Origin: Corallococcus soli
GTDB taxonomy: Bacteria > Myxococcota > Myxococcia > Myxococcales > Myxococcaceae
Reading direction: 5' to 3'
DNA: 64,000 nucleotides
NCBI RefSeq assembly: GCF_014930455.1
Contig: NZ_JAAIYO010000015.1
Location: 1 to 64,000 of the forward strand
Position 1 is the first letter of the stretch. Each line of letters begins with the position of its first letter. Below are positions 18,194 to 26,537 of the stretch, piece after piece. Under the pieces are notes generated by a model. The model did not search any database and was not told the DNA's origin. It worked only from the letters and a program-made list of their open reading frames with translations. The position numbers were made by a program, and so were the translations under genes.

Positions 18194-18846
18194 GGGATTT
18201 CCGCCACCTGCGCGTCAGCCACCGGGGCGTTGATGACCATCACCTCCGGCACGCCGCCGGACGTGTAGCCGCCGAACTTGAAGCAGTCCGTCTCCTCGGG
18301 CGTGGTGCACTTCCACACGCCGGGGTCGGCCTCCACCGGCAGCCGCGCGCAGACCTTCCGGTCCGCCAGGTCCAGCGTCATCATCCGCAGCGGCCCTTCG
18401 AAGTTCTTCGCCGGCAGGCCGAGCGCCTGACCCAGCACCGCCGGATCATGCTTCCCGTCCGCCGTCTTCGACTTCTCCACCGCGCCCTGGATGGTCTCCG
18501 ACGGCGCCGCGAACAGGTAGCAGGCCACGTCGTTGCAGCGGCCGAAGTTCTTCGCGCCCGTCTGCACCACGAACTTCTGGTACGCGCTGTCCGTCATCAG
18601 CCAGGACACCTTGCCGTTCGCGAAGTTCTTCGCCACGTGCTGGTCGATGCCGTACGGGCTCGCCAGCGCGTCGGCCTGCGTGGAGATCTCCTTCTGCGTG
18701 GGGTCGCAGTTGTCGACCAGCGACGCCACGGGAGGCGGCTGCGTCGTCGGCTCGGTGGGCTCCGGCTTCGTGCCACCCTTCATCGAAGCACAGCCGACCA
18801 CCGTCGACAGCGAGCCCAGCAGTACCGCACGGAAGATAGGATTCAT
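18190..18846 (-). CDS. Lipoprotein of unknown function
   Basis: A 218-residue protein with an N-terminal signal and lipobox (LSTVVGCASM), a Thr/Pro-rich spacer (about 25-40) and a globular part. The globular part contains six or so cysteines (DNCDPTQ, GRCNDVACYLF, VCARL, WKCTTPEETDCF), as expected for an exported disulfide-bonded protein. The ATG at 18846 is preferred to 18852 because GAAGGA lies six bases upstream of it. It overlaps the 80-residue gene by four bases. No catalytic motif seen. Confidence 0.75.
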   Translation of the reverse strand: MNPIFRAVLLGSLSTVVGCASMKGGTKPEPTEPTTQPPPVASLVDNCDPTQKEISTQADALASPYGIDQHVAKNFANGKVSWLMTDSAYQKFVVQTGAKNFGRCNDVACYLFAAPSETIQGAVEKSKTADGKHDPAVLGQALGLPAKNFEGPLRMMTLDLADRKVCARLPVEADPGVWKCTTPEETDCFKFGGYTSGGVPEVMVINAPVADAQVAEIP

Positions 18847-18888
18847 GGCCATTCCTTCAGTAGAGGTGAATGAAGAAAGGCCCGGATA

Positions 18889-20988
18889 TCACAGGGCTGC
18901 GGCAGTGGCCCGCAACAACGACTCGGCGCTGACGGGGGCGCCAGTGGCGTGGCGCATCCATTCGTCCGGCGTGACGGAGCCGTGGATGGCCATGCGCTCG
19001 AACTCCGCGCCCAGCGGTCCGTGCTTCTTCAGGTGCTCTTCAATCTGGAACGCGATGAGGTGCCCCAGCGGGTAGTCCGGCAGGTACAGCGGGTAGCTGA
19101 TCATGTGGCTGTAGATGCCCAGCAGCGGGCTGTCCTTCCGGCCCAGCACCGGCGCGTAGTACTGGTTCCACACGTCGCGCGACACCTGGGCCACCGCTTC
19201 GCGAAGCTGCGCGGGCGTGGCGTCCGGGTGTTCGTACATCCAGTGCCACGTGGCCATGTCCACCAGCGCCACGCCGGCGATCTCCCAGGACTGCCAGAAG
19301 TCGTTGAGCACCCGCTCGCGCTCGCTGGCCGCGTCGGGCTGGCCCAGGCCCAGCAGCTCCAGGTCGCGCGCCTGGAAGACGAACGCGAGCGCTTCGGTGA
19401 AGGCGTTGTTGGGGACGCCGGACAGCAGCGTGTGGTCCACCTGGTACAGGCTGAAGACCTGCTCCACGTTGTGCCCCAGCTCGTGCACCGCGATGTTGTA
19501 GCCCTTGTAGTCCATGCCCCCTGGCTCCACGCGCGTGCGCAGGCGCGGGAAGTCTCCCCGGCGCAGCGCCGGCTGGGCGTGGCCCGCGCCCCGGGACGCA
19601 TCCACGCGGATGTACGACGCGAGCACGTTCGCCTTCTCCGGCGTGAAGCCCAGGGCCTGGAGGATGCGGGGGATGTCGCGCGCGAACGCGTCCGCCGTGG
19701 GGTAGCGCTTGCGCGTCAGCGCATCCAGCTGCGCCTCCGGCACCTTCGCGCCCGGCCGGAAGCCGGGATACCAGAGGTCCTGCGGCTCCAGCGGGCGGCC
19801 CAGCCGGGACTCGATGAGCTTCGCCACGCGCGGCACCAGCGGTGACGCGAGCAGCTCCGTGAGCAGGGCGCGCACCCGCTCCTCCGGCAGGCCCCGCTCC
19901 AGCTCGAAGCTGCGCGCGATGCGCGTGGGGGCCACCGGCGAATATGGATCCGCCCGCCGCGACGCCTGGAAGGTGGCGAGCAGCTTCGCGTAGCGCGTGT
20001 CCGGCTCCGGCGCGGCGTCCGCCTTCGCGGGGCGCTCCGGCGCGTTCGCCTCCACCGACTCCGGCGGCGCCACCGTCACCGCGTTGGTGAACGGATCCCA
20101 GTCCACGCGCGGGTTGTCGATGACGGCGGCGGGGATGGACTGGGTGACGATGCGCTCCATCACCTGGACGATCATCCGCTGCTTGGCCAGCCCCTTCGCG
20201 TCCGTGTAGTCCGCCTTCAGCTCGTCGCGCAGGTTCCAGTGACTGATGAGCCGCAGGCCCTTGGGGAACAGGCGCTGGCCCTTCGCGTCCACCAGGTGAT
20301 GCATCCAGACGTTGTATTCGGCGATGTAGAGGTTCGCGGCCGCGATGGCCTTCGCCGCCTGCTGATCCACCGCCGCGGGCACGCGCCGGTTGAAGCGCGA
20401 CGCGAGCTTCGCCTCCGCCCACTGCCGCCGCGTCCAGGACGGGCCCGCCTTCACCCGCTCCTCCAGCGTGGTGAGCGGGAAGTTGAGCAGCGCGACGAAG
20501 CCCGGCTTCGCCTGGAACAGGTCCGACGTGACGTTGGAGGAAGGATCATACGCCGCCAGCAGCGGCTCCACCGGCAGCAGCGGCCCCAGGTCCAGGTCCG
20601 TGAACCACTGGAGCTCGCGGCCCAGCTCGTTCATGTGCCCGTCGAACTGTTCGAACAGGCCCTCCATGCGCCGGAACGTCGCGTCCAGCAGCGGCCCCTC
20701 CGGCAGGAACTGCTCGCGCGCGAACGCCGCCAGGTCCCCATCCTCCGCGCGCCACAGCGAGGCCACCTGCTCCACGCCCCGCTCGATGCGGGCCCGCTGC
20801 GCCTCGCCGTGCTTCGCGACCAGCTCCGCCTTGAGCGCGGCCAGCGCCTCCTTCGTCACCGGCGCCGCGGGGGCCACCGCGCTCCGGGCGTCCACCGGGG
20901 CCGTGGGGGTGGAGGTGGTGGCGCAGCCGAGCGCGGCCACGAGCGGGAGGAAGCGCAGTCGCGCGACGCGGGAGGTAGGGGTGGCCAT
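18889..20988 (-). CDS. HEXXH zinc metallopeptidase-like lipoprotein
   Basis: A 699-residue exported protein. The signal RFLPLVAALGCATT has a lipobox (ALGC), followed by an Ala/Pro linker. The long helical body carries the zinc motif AVHELGHNVEQVF at about residue 520 and, 25 or so residues later, NNAFTEALAFVF, where Glu would be the third ligand. This is the gluzincin arrangement of M2/M3-type peptidases. It probably degrades or trims peptides at the cell surface. The exact family is not clear to me. The ATG at 20988 has CCGGAG upstream. Two cold-shock genes separate it from an ACE-like peptidase on the same strand. Confidence 0.75.
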   Translation of the reverse strand: MATPTSRVARLRFLPLVAALGCATTSTPTAPVDARSAVAPAAPVTKEALAALKAELVAKHGEAQRARIERGVEQVASLWRAEDGDLAAFAREQFLPEGPLLDATFRRMEGLFEQFDGHMNELGRELQWFTDLDLGPLLPVEPLLAAYDPSSNVTSDLFQAKPGFVALLNFPLTTLEERVKAGPSWTRRQWAEAKLASRFNRRVPAAVDQQAAKAIAAANLYIAEYNVWMHHLVDAKGQRLFPKGLRLISHWNLRDELKADYTDAKGLAKQRMIVQVMERIVTQSIPAAVIDNPRVDWDPFTNAVTVAPPESVEANAPERPAKADAAPEPDTRYAKLLATFQASRRADPYSPVAPTRIARSFELERGLPEERVRALLTELLASPLVPRVAKLIESRLGRPLEPQDLWYPGFRPGAKVPEAQLDALTRKRYPTADAFARDIPRILQALGFTPEKANVLASYIRVDASRGAGHAQPALRRGDFPRLRTRVEPGGMDYKGYNIAVHELGHNVEQVFSLYQVDHTLLSGVPNNAFTEALAFVFQARDLELLGLGQPDAASERERVLNDFWQSWEIAGVALVDMATWHWMYEHPDATPAQLREAVAQVSRDVWNQYYAPVLGRKDSPLLGIYSHMISYPLYLPDYPLGHLIAFQIEEHLKKHGPLGAEFERMAIHGSVTPDEWMRHATGAPVSAESLLRATAAAL

Positions 20989-21002
20989 GCGGGCTCCGGA
21001 AA

Positions 21003-21037
21003 ATACAAAAGGCCCGACCCCGGGGGATCGGACCTTC
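21003..21037 (-). terminator. Terminator of the first cold-shock gene
   Basis: Reading leftward, an AAGGTCCGATCC arm pairs (with G-U pairs) with GGTCGGGCCTT, followed by TTGTATTTT. It nearly repeats the terminator of the second cold-shock gene. Confidence 0.8.
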
Positions 21038-21075
21038 TGAGGATGCATCAGAACGTCGTCAGGAAGACGACGGGA

Positions 21076-21279
21076 CTAGATGGGGCGAACGTTCTGCGCC
21101 TGCAGGCCCTTGGGGCCCTTGGCGACGTCGAACTCCACCTTCTGGCCCTCGGCCAGCGAGCGAAAGCCATCCGCCTGGATCGACGTGTGGTGGCAGAAGA
21201 GATCCTCGCCCCCGCCGTCCTGCGTGATGAAACCGAAGCCCTTCGCATCGTTGAACCACTTCACGGTACCAGTCGCCAT
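21076..21279 (-). CDS. Cold-shock protein (CspA family), copy 1
   Basis: A 67-residue single OB-fold RNA chaperone. The RNA-binding motifs are present: [11 protein letters not shown] (RNP1) and [10 protein letters not shown] (RNP2, with FCHH in place of the common FVHF). It is about 90% identical by eye to the copy 390 bases upstream, with the same spacing of 5' elements, so this is a recent tandem duplication. Each copy has its own terminator. Confidence 0.95.
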   Translation of the reverse strand: MATGTVKWFNDAKGFGFITQDGGGEDLFCHHTSIQADGFRSLAEGQKVEFDVAKGPKGLQAQNVRPI

Positions 21280-21330
21280 TGCCTTGTTCTTCTTTCATCA
21301 CGGATGGGCAGGGACGCCGTCCGGTCCTTA

Positions 21331-21354
21331 CAGAGAGTCAACCCTACAAGACGG
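21331..21354 (-). repeat. Conserved 24-nt 5' block, cold-shock gene copy 1
   Basis: A 24-base sequence (on the minus strand starting CCGTCTTGTAGGG and ending GACTCTCTG) lies 51 bases before the start codon. It is identical to the block before copy 2, while flanking bases differ. It contains TTGACT but no convincing -10 at 16-18 bases. It may be part of the promoter or a 5' UTR control element. Confidence 0.55.
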
Positions 21355-21396
21355 GCGCACACTAGGCACCGGTTCGACCAGAAGTCCACCGTCCAG

Positions 21397-21432
21397 AAAT
21401 ACGAAAGGTCCGATCCTGGGGGATCGGACCTT
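21397..21432 (-). terminator. Terminator of the second cold-shock gene
   Basis: A perfect 12-bp stem (21432-21421 with 21416-21405) with a 4-base loop is followed, reading leftward, by TCGTATTTC. Confidence 0.8.
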
Positions 21433-21469
21433 CCGGGTGCTTCACGAAGTCGTCAGGAAGACGACCGGC

Positions 21470-21673
21470 TCAGATCGCGCGAACGTTCTGCGCCTGCAGG
21501 CCCTTGGGGCCCTTGGCGACTTCGAACTCCACCTTCTGGCCTTCGGCCAGCGAGCGGAAGCCGTCCGCATTGATCGCGGTGTGGTGGCAGAACACGTCCT
21601 CGCCGCCGCCATCCTGCGTGATGAAACCGAAGCCCTTCGCATCGTTGAACCACTTCACGGTACCGGTCGCCAT
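21470..21673 (-). CDS. Cold-shock protein (CspA family), copy 2
   Basis: A 67-residue OB-fold protein with [11 protein letters not shown] and [10 protein letters not shown]. It differs from copy 1 at only a few positions (for example DL/DV, TSIQ/TAIN, EFD/EFE, RPI/RAI). Both copies carry an out-of-frame ATG 19 bases before the start, inside the shared leader ATGAAAGAAGAACAAGG. It is transcribed from its own upstream region and followed by its own terminator. Confidence 0.95.
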   Translation of the reverse strand: MATGTVKWFNDAKGFGFITQDGGGEDVFCHHTAINADGFRSLAEGQKVEFEVAKGPKGLQAQNVRAI

Positions 21674-21723
21674 TGCCTTGTTCTTCTTTCATCGCGGACA
21701 GGGAGAGTCGCCGTCCGGTCCCA

Positions 21724-21747
21724 CAGAGAGTCAACCCTACAAGACGG
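21724..21747 (-). repeat. Conserved 24-nt 5' block, cold-shock gene copy 2
   Basis: Identical to the block at 21331-21354 and placed 50 bases before the start codon instead of 51. The unequal flanks suggest the block itself is under selection. Confidence 0.55.
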
Positions 21748-21795
21748 CGACAAGCCTAGACGCCCCTCCCAGAAGCTGTCTACTCCCTGTTCACG

Positions 21796-23652
21796 TCACC
21801 AGCCGCACTTCTGTCCCTTGTTCTGTTCCTGGAGCCAGCGACGCAGCGGCGCGAAGTATTCCAGCATGGGCGTCGCGTCGATCTGCCGGCCGCCCGTCAT
21901 CGCGAACATCGCCTCCGGCCAGGGCTTGCTCGCGCCCAGCTCCAGCATCGCCTGGAGCCGCTGCCCCGCCGCCTTGTTGCCGTAGATGGAGCACTCGTTC
22001 AGGGGGCCCGTGATGCCGGCCGCCTCGCAGAGCGACTTGTGGAACTGGAACTGGAGGATGCGCGCCAGGAAGTAGCGCGTGTACGGCACGTTCGCCGGGA
22101 CGTGGTACTTGGCGCCCGCGTCGAAGTCCTGCTCCGTGCGGTCCACCGGCGCGCCCACGCCCTGGTACTTCTGGCGCAGCGCCCACCAGCTCTTGTTGTA
22201 GTCCTCCGGCGTCACCTTCCCGCTGAAAACATCCCAGCGCCACTGGTCCACCAGCAGGCCGAAGGGCAGGAAGGCCACCTTCTCCAGAGCGTCCTTGAGC
22301 TGCAGGTTGATGACGTTCTTGTCGTTCTTTTCCACCGCGCTCAGCAGGCCCGCCTGCTGGAGGTAGGAGGGCGTGATGGACAGCGTGAGCGCGTCGCCAA
22401 TGGCCTCGTGGAAGCCGTCATTCGCGCCAGCCTGGAAGAGGACCGGGAGCTTGTAATAGTAGGTGTAGTAGTAGTTGTGACCCAGCTCGTGGTGGATGGT
22501 GACCAGGTCCTCTTCGGTGGGCTTGATGCACATCTTGACGCGCAGGTCGTTGTCGTACGTCACGTCCCAGGCGGAGGCGTGGCAGACGACGTCGCGATCG
22601 CGGGGCTTGGTGAACTGCGAGCGCTCCCAGAAGGTCTGCGGCAGCGGCTTGAGGCCCAGCGAGGTGAAGAACTTCTCGCCCAGCTTCACCATCTTCTGCG
22701 CGTCATAGCCCTGCTTCACCAGCGCGGCGTCCACGTCCAGGCTGGCCTGCCCGGGGAACGGCTCCACCAGGGGGTAGATGTTGTTCCACTCCTGGGCCCA
22801 CATGTTGCCCAGCAGGTGCGCGGGGATGGGCTTGCCGGCGGGCACCTTCGCCTCGCCGTACTGCTTCGCGAGCCGGCCGCGCACATAGCAGTGCAGCTCG
22901 TCGTACATGGGCTTGACCTGGCCCCAGAGGCGCTGCGCCTCCTTTTCGAACTCCTCGGGCGGCATGTCGTAGCCCGACCGCCACAGCGTGCCCAGGTCAT
23001 TGAAGCCGATGTCCTTCGCGCCCGCGTTGGAGGCGTTGACGAGCTGGGTGTACAGCGGTCGCATGGGGCGGCTGATGGAGTGCCAGCCCTGCCACGCTTC
23101 GAGCAGCGTGGGCTCGTCACGGCTCTGCGCCATCACCTCGGACAGATCCCCCAGATCGCGGCACTTCGCCTTGCCGTCCTTGCCGCAGTACTTGCCCTTG
23201 CCGAACAGGCCATCCAGCTTCGCCGCGGTGGCGGCCAGCTCCGCGCGCTGGGCGGCGTTGGCCGGGGCGGGCAGCGTCTGGGAGACGCGCAGCAGGTGCA
23301 GGATGCGCGCGGTGTCCGCGTCCAGCGTCAGCCCGTCGAAGCGGCGCGACTCCTTGATGGCGCCGTTGACGTAGGCCATCACCTCCTCGTTGATGGCGGC
23401 CACGTTCCGCTCGGTGTCGTCGGTGATGTACGTGCTCTTGATCCAGTCGGCGGTGGCCTGCCGGGTCCAGAGCTTCTTCAGGTCCGCGTTCAGCTTCTCG
23501 GCGAACTGCTTCGCCTCGGCGGGGGTGGCCTCGGCGGCCGGGGACTTCGAGGCGGGGGCGGGCGTCGTCTGCGCGCAACCGGAGATGGCCACGAGCGACA
23601 GGGCGGCCAGGGCCGCGCGCATCAAGGGTTGCTGGAAGAGATAGCGGGTCAT
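21796..23652 (-). CDS. Peptidyl-dipeptidase, M2 family (angiotensin-converting-enzyme-like), lipoprotein
   Basis: A 618-residue exported zinc peptidase. The signal MRAALAALSLVAISGCAQ has a lipobox. The zinc site TIHHELGHNYYY lies at about residue 410; about 20 residues later DGFHEAIGDAL supplies the third ligand, as in ACE. Family sequence such as ILHLLRVSQTLPAPANAAQ, GNMWAQEWNNIYPLV and CHASAWDVTYDNDLRVKMC is present, so the enzyme looks complete. It would remove C-terminal dipeptides from peptides outside the inner membrane. The start is uncertain: ATG 23652 is used because it leads straight into the signal; ATG 23679 is also open. Confidence 0.93.
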   Translation of the reverse strand: MTRYLFQQPLMRAALAALSLVAISGCAQTTPAPASKSPAAEATPAEAKQFAEKLNADLKKLWTRQATADWIKSTYITDDTERNVAAINEEVMAYVNGAIKESRRFDGLTLDADTARILHLLRVSQTLPAPANAAQRAELAATAAKLDGLFGKGKYCGKDGKAKCRDLGDLSEVMAQSRDEPTLLEAWQGWHSISRPMRPLYTQLVNASNAGAKDIGFNDLGTLWRSGYDMPPEEFEKEAQRLWGQVKPMYDELHCYVRGRLAKQYGEAKVPAGKPIPAHLLGNMWAQEWNNIYPLVEPFPGQASLDVDAALVKQGYDAQKMVKLGEKFFTSLGLKPLPQTFWERSQFTKPRDRDVVCHASAWDVTYDNDLRVKMCIKPTEEDLVTIHHELGHNYYYTYYYKLPVLFQAGANDGFHEAIGDALTLSITPSYLQQAGLLSAVEKNDKNVINLQLKDALEKVAFLPFGLLVDQWRWDVFSGKVTPEDYNKSWWALRQKYQGVGAPVDRTEQDFDAGAKYHVPANVPYTRYFLARILQFQFHKSLCEAAGITGPLNECSIYGNKAAGQRLQAMLELGASKPWPEAMFAMTGGRQIDATPMLEYFAPLRRWLQEQNKGQKCGW

Positions 23653-23697
23653 GGGCGTGGACACTAGGGGAACTGGCATGCCCTCGCACCCGTGAAG

Positions 23698-24633
23698 TCA
23701 AGGACGCCGCACGTCCTGCTCCCTGGGTGAGCGTCGCGGCCCCGCTGTCTGACGCAGCGCAAGAACGGCGCGGTCCTTCTCCTTCGCCTCCAGCATGAAG
23801 TCCGCCGGCCCGTCGAGCGCGGACACCATGGCGCGGAAGTCTTCCGGGAGGATGAAGTCCGCGTGCGCGCCCGGCCGACCGCCCGCCTTCTGGGACGCCA
23901 GGTGGAACTTCGGCCGCAGGTCCAGTGCACGCCAGGTGGCGGCGGCCTCGCGCACCAGCTCCGCCACGGGCATCACCGGAGTCGAGGGCAGCACCGCGTT
24001 GTGCAGGTTGTCGCCCACCATGGGCACGCCATGTTCGCGGGCCAGGGGGAGGACCTCGCGCGCGCTCCAGACCTTGTCGTCATGCTCCACGGTGAGCCGC
24101 TGGCGCAGGTCCTCCGGCAGCGCGTCCAGCATCCGGTGGGCGGCGTCCAGCGCCTCGGGGCGGCTGGGGGCGGCGCCGCCCACGTGCACGACGACGCGGC
24201 ACTCCGGGCCCGCCTCCAGGAGGTCCAGCACACGCGCGCTGTAGCGCAGCTCCGCGACGGCCGCGTCTCGCACCCGGGCGTGGCGCGAGGACAGCGAAGC
24301 CCCCGCCGGAGACGGGTGCAGGGACAGCCGCTGCTGGGACCGACGCGCGATGCGGGCGAGCGTGGCGAAGGTGCCCGCGAAGGTCTTCCACCACGGCAGC
24401 GTGTTCACCGGATGGGAGCCGAACGGGATGAGCGACGAACCGATGCGGAAGACCTGGATGCCCTGGGCTTCGTTGAACCGCAGCAGCTGCTCCAGCTCCT
24501 CCAGGTTCCGGGCGATGAGCGCCTCCAGGCGCTGGGGCGTCGCACCAGCGAGCCGGCACGTATGGCCCGCGCTCACGCCCAGGGTCAGGGACTGGGCCAC
24601 ATAGCCCAGCCGATAGGTCGAGGGGCCTTCCAT
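23698..24633 (-). CDS. uvsE: UV damage endonuclease, UvsE/UVDE family
   Basis: A 311-residue TIM-barrel endonuclease that nicks DNA 5' to UV photoproducts. The family start RLGYVAQSLTLG is followed by RFNEAQGIQVFRIGSSLIPFGSHP. Metal-ligand segments include LSLHPSPAG, VVVHVGG, LTVEHDDK, VGDNLHN and KFHLASQK, with a final DFMLEAKEKD. The set appears complete. The ATG at 24633 begins the conserved region; a GTG 18 bases upstream is also possible. The divergent neighbour is a DHH phosphoesterase, so the pair may share a role in nucleic-acid repair (inference). Confidence 0.88.
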   Translation of the reverse strand: MEGPSTYRLGYVAQSLTLGVSAGHTCRLAGATPQRLEALIARNLEELEQLLRFNEAQGIQVFRIGSSLIPFGSHPVNTLPWWKTFAGTFATLARIARRSQQRLSLHPSPAGASLSSRHARVRDAAVAELRYSARVLDLLEAGPECRVVVHVGGAAPSRPEALDAAHRMLDALPEDLRQRLTVEHDDKVWSAREVLPLAREHGVPMVGDNLHNAVLPSTPVMPVAELVREAAATWRALDLRPKFHLASQKAGGRPGAHADFILPEDFRAMVSALDGPADFMLEAKEKDRAVLALRQTAGPRRSPREQDVRRP

Positions 24634-24754
24634 GAGGCAAAGGGTCACCACGTCCGCGCGCGATGACCTCGCGCGCCCGGGGGTCGTCCGGAGAGCAGCC
24701 GGCCACGACGAGCCGTCCCTGCCGCGCAGCTACAGAGAGTGACAGCTTTGCACC

Positions 24755-25870
24755 ATGCTGCTCGGACACACCCGCGATGTCAGCTGGCCCGCACCGGAAC
24801 CGGAGCTGGCGAAGGCCCGGCGGTTCCTGGAGGACTGCCGGGGCAAGCACGTCCTCGTCGTGCCGTATCCGGACGCGGATGGGCTGGCGTCCGGCGTGCT
24901 GATGCTGCGGGCGCTCCAGTCGCTGGGTGCGCGCCCGACCGCACGGCTGCCGGGCAAGGGAGAGGACCTCCACACGGAGACCTTCCTGGAGCGCCTGGGC
25001 ACGGCGCCCGCGGAGGCGCTGGTGGTGCTGGACATGGGCAACCGCTGGGGCGGGACGCTGCTGCCGGGCGTGCCCACGCTCGTCGTGGATCGCCATGACC
25101 GCCGGGGCGCGAAGGGGTTCTCTCCCGAGGTCCAGGTGCTGACCGCGTACGGCCACGAGCCCGTCGCCAACACCAGCGTGCTCACCTACGTCCTCATGTC
25201 GCACTTCGTCGTGCCGGGGCCCCTTGAGTGGCTGGCCGCGCTGGGCACCGTGGCGGCGCTGGGGCCGGATGCGCCGATGCCCTTCCTCAAGGACGCGCTG
25301 CGGCGGGCGAAGCGCACGGCGGTGGTGGAGACCGTCTCGCTGTTGAACGCGGCCACGCGCTCGCACCGGATCGCTACGCCGCTGGCGATGCAGGTGCTGC
25401 TTCGCGCGGGCAGCGCTTCGGACATCCTCGAAAGCCGCGTGCTGGGCGTGGATGCGCTGCGGGACTGTCGCCTGGAGGTCCAGCGCGAGGTGGCCCGCTG
25501 CGCCAAGACGCCGCCGCGCTTCGCGGGCAACGTGGCCCTGCTGCTCTTCAGTTCGGAGACCCAGGTGCATCCGCTGGTCGCGGTGCGGTGGGCCCAGCGG
25601 ATGCCGGACCACGTCGTCATCGCCGCCAACACCGGCTACCTGCCCGGCAGGGTGGACTTCACGCTGCGAAGCCGCGCGCCCCTGGAACTCCAGGGGCTCA
25701 TGCGGGGCGGGGAACGACCAACGCTGGAGGAGACCGCCGAGGAGGGCGTCGTGCGATACGCCGTCAGTGGCAGCCTGCCGCCCGCGGACTTCCTGCGCCT
25801 GTTGGAGGGCATGGGCTTCCGGGGACTGAACGGCCTCGACGTGGAGCGACGCGGTGTCGCTCCGGGCTGA
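24755..25870 (+). CDS. DHH-family phosphoesterase
   Basis: A 371-residue protein with the DHH-superfamily motif I as VVPYPDADGLASG (D40, D42) and a later LVVLDMGN and LVVDRHDRRG, the latter standing for the DHH motif. The C-terminal part (about 260-365, ending GGERPTLEETAEEGVVRYAVSGSLPPADFLRLL) resembles a DHHA1-type domain, although the GGG signature is only partly visible. Members are RecJ-like exonucleases, nanoRNases or cyclic dinucleotide phosphodiesterases; which one applies cannot be read. It is divergent from the uvsE-like gene, with 121 bases between. Confidence 0.8.
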   Translation: MLLGHTRDVSWPAPEPELAKARRFLEDCRGKHVLVVPYPDADGLASGVLMLRALQSLGARPTARLPGKGEDLHTETFLERLGTAPAEALVVLDMGNRWGGTLLPGVPTLVVDRHDRRGAKGFSPEVQVLTAYGHEPVANTSVLTYVLMSHFVVPGPLEWLAALGTVAALGPDAPMPFLKDALRRAKRTAVVETVSLLNAATRSHRIATPLAMQVLLRAGSASDILESRVLGVDALRDCRLEVQREVARCAKTPPRFAGNVALLLFSSETQVHPLVAVRWAQRMPDHVVIAANTGYLPGRVDFTLRSRAPLELQGLMRGGERPTLEETAEEGVVRYAVSGSLPPADFLRLLEGMGFRGLNGLDVERRGVAPG

Positions 25871-25888
25871 GCGGGAGCGGATTGCGAT

Positions 25889-26440
25889 ATGACGGGGCGG
25901 ATGCTTCGCGCCCTCCCTGCCCTCCTCTTCGCGTTGAGCCTTGCTTGTGATTCCTCCGACGATCCGCCTCCGGGCGGCATGGAGGGCTGCGAGGCGTTCG
26001 CCTTCCCCCTGTCGGGAGTCACCGACGCCAGCCACGTGAGTTCGTGCAGCAGCGCCGCGTGTGGCAACGGCGAGAACCCTCCCAACTCCGGCCTGCACTG
26101 CCCTACGTGGCTGCCCTGCCGGAGCTACACCGAGGAGCAGCCGCGCTGCTCGTGGCTGCACAACCTGGAGCACGGGCACGCGGTGTTCCTCTACAACTGC
26201 CCGGAGGGCTGCGCCGATGAGGTCGCGAAGCTGGAGGCCGCGCAGGCCCGTGCCGCGCAGGGCAGCAACGGCGTGCGCCGCGCGCTCATCGCTCCCGATG
26301 CACAGCTCCCCAAGCGCTTCGCCGCGATGTTGTGGCGCCGCACGTACCTGATGGACTCCGTGGATCCGGACGCGCTCGCGTGCCTGCTCGCGTACCAGGA
26401 CCGGGAAGCCCCCGAGCCCGGGCTGCTCTGCGCCCCCTGA
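25889..26440 (+). CDS. DUF3105-domain lipoprotein
   Basis: A 183-residue protein with a signal and lipobox (LFALSLACDSS). The DUF3105 core is clear: HNLEHGHAVFLYNCPEGC, then ALIAPDAQLPKRFAAMLW and CLLAYQDREAPEPG. The N-terminal third has many cysteines (GCEAF, SSCSSAACGNGEN, LHCPTWLPCRSY), likely disulfides. It follows the DHH gene by 18 bases and may share its transcript. Family function is unknown. Confidence 0.85.
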   Translation: MTGRMLRALPALLFALSLACDSSDDPPPGGMEGCEAFAFPLSGVTDASHVSSCSSAACGNGENPPNSGLHCPTWLPCRSYTEEQPRCSWLHNLEHGHAVFLYNCPEGCADEVAKLEAAQARAAQGSNGVRRALIAPDAQLPKRFAAMLWRRTYLMDSVDPDALACLLAYQDREAPEPGLLCAP

Positions 26441-26537
26441 GCGAGCCCCTGGTGGTGTGACAGGAGGCCTGACGACCGGGGGAGCGAAGTCGCAGGCGCC
26501 GGAAGGCATGAGAGCGCTGAAGCGTACTAGCGCCTCC

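Noticed and set aside
21453-21734. Conserved out-of-frame ORFs starting 19 bases before each cold-shock gene
   Set aside because: Their conservation follows from the duplication of the leader and the overlapping csp frame; there is no independent sign of coding.
22039-23667. A 542-codon plus-strand frame opposite the ACE-like gene
   Set aside because: It is the antisense shadow of a conserved metallopeptidase, with no recognisable protein features and no ribosome-binding site.
24690-24715. GCGCGC-type inverted repeat between the uvsE-like and DHH genes
   Set aside because: Simple GC alternation of this kind is common in this DNA, and the arms are too short to support an operator or terminator.
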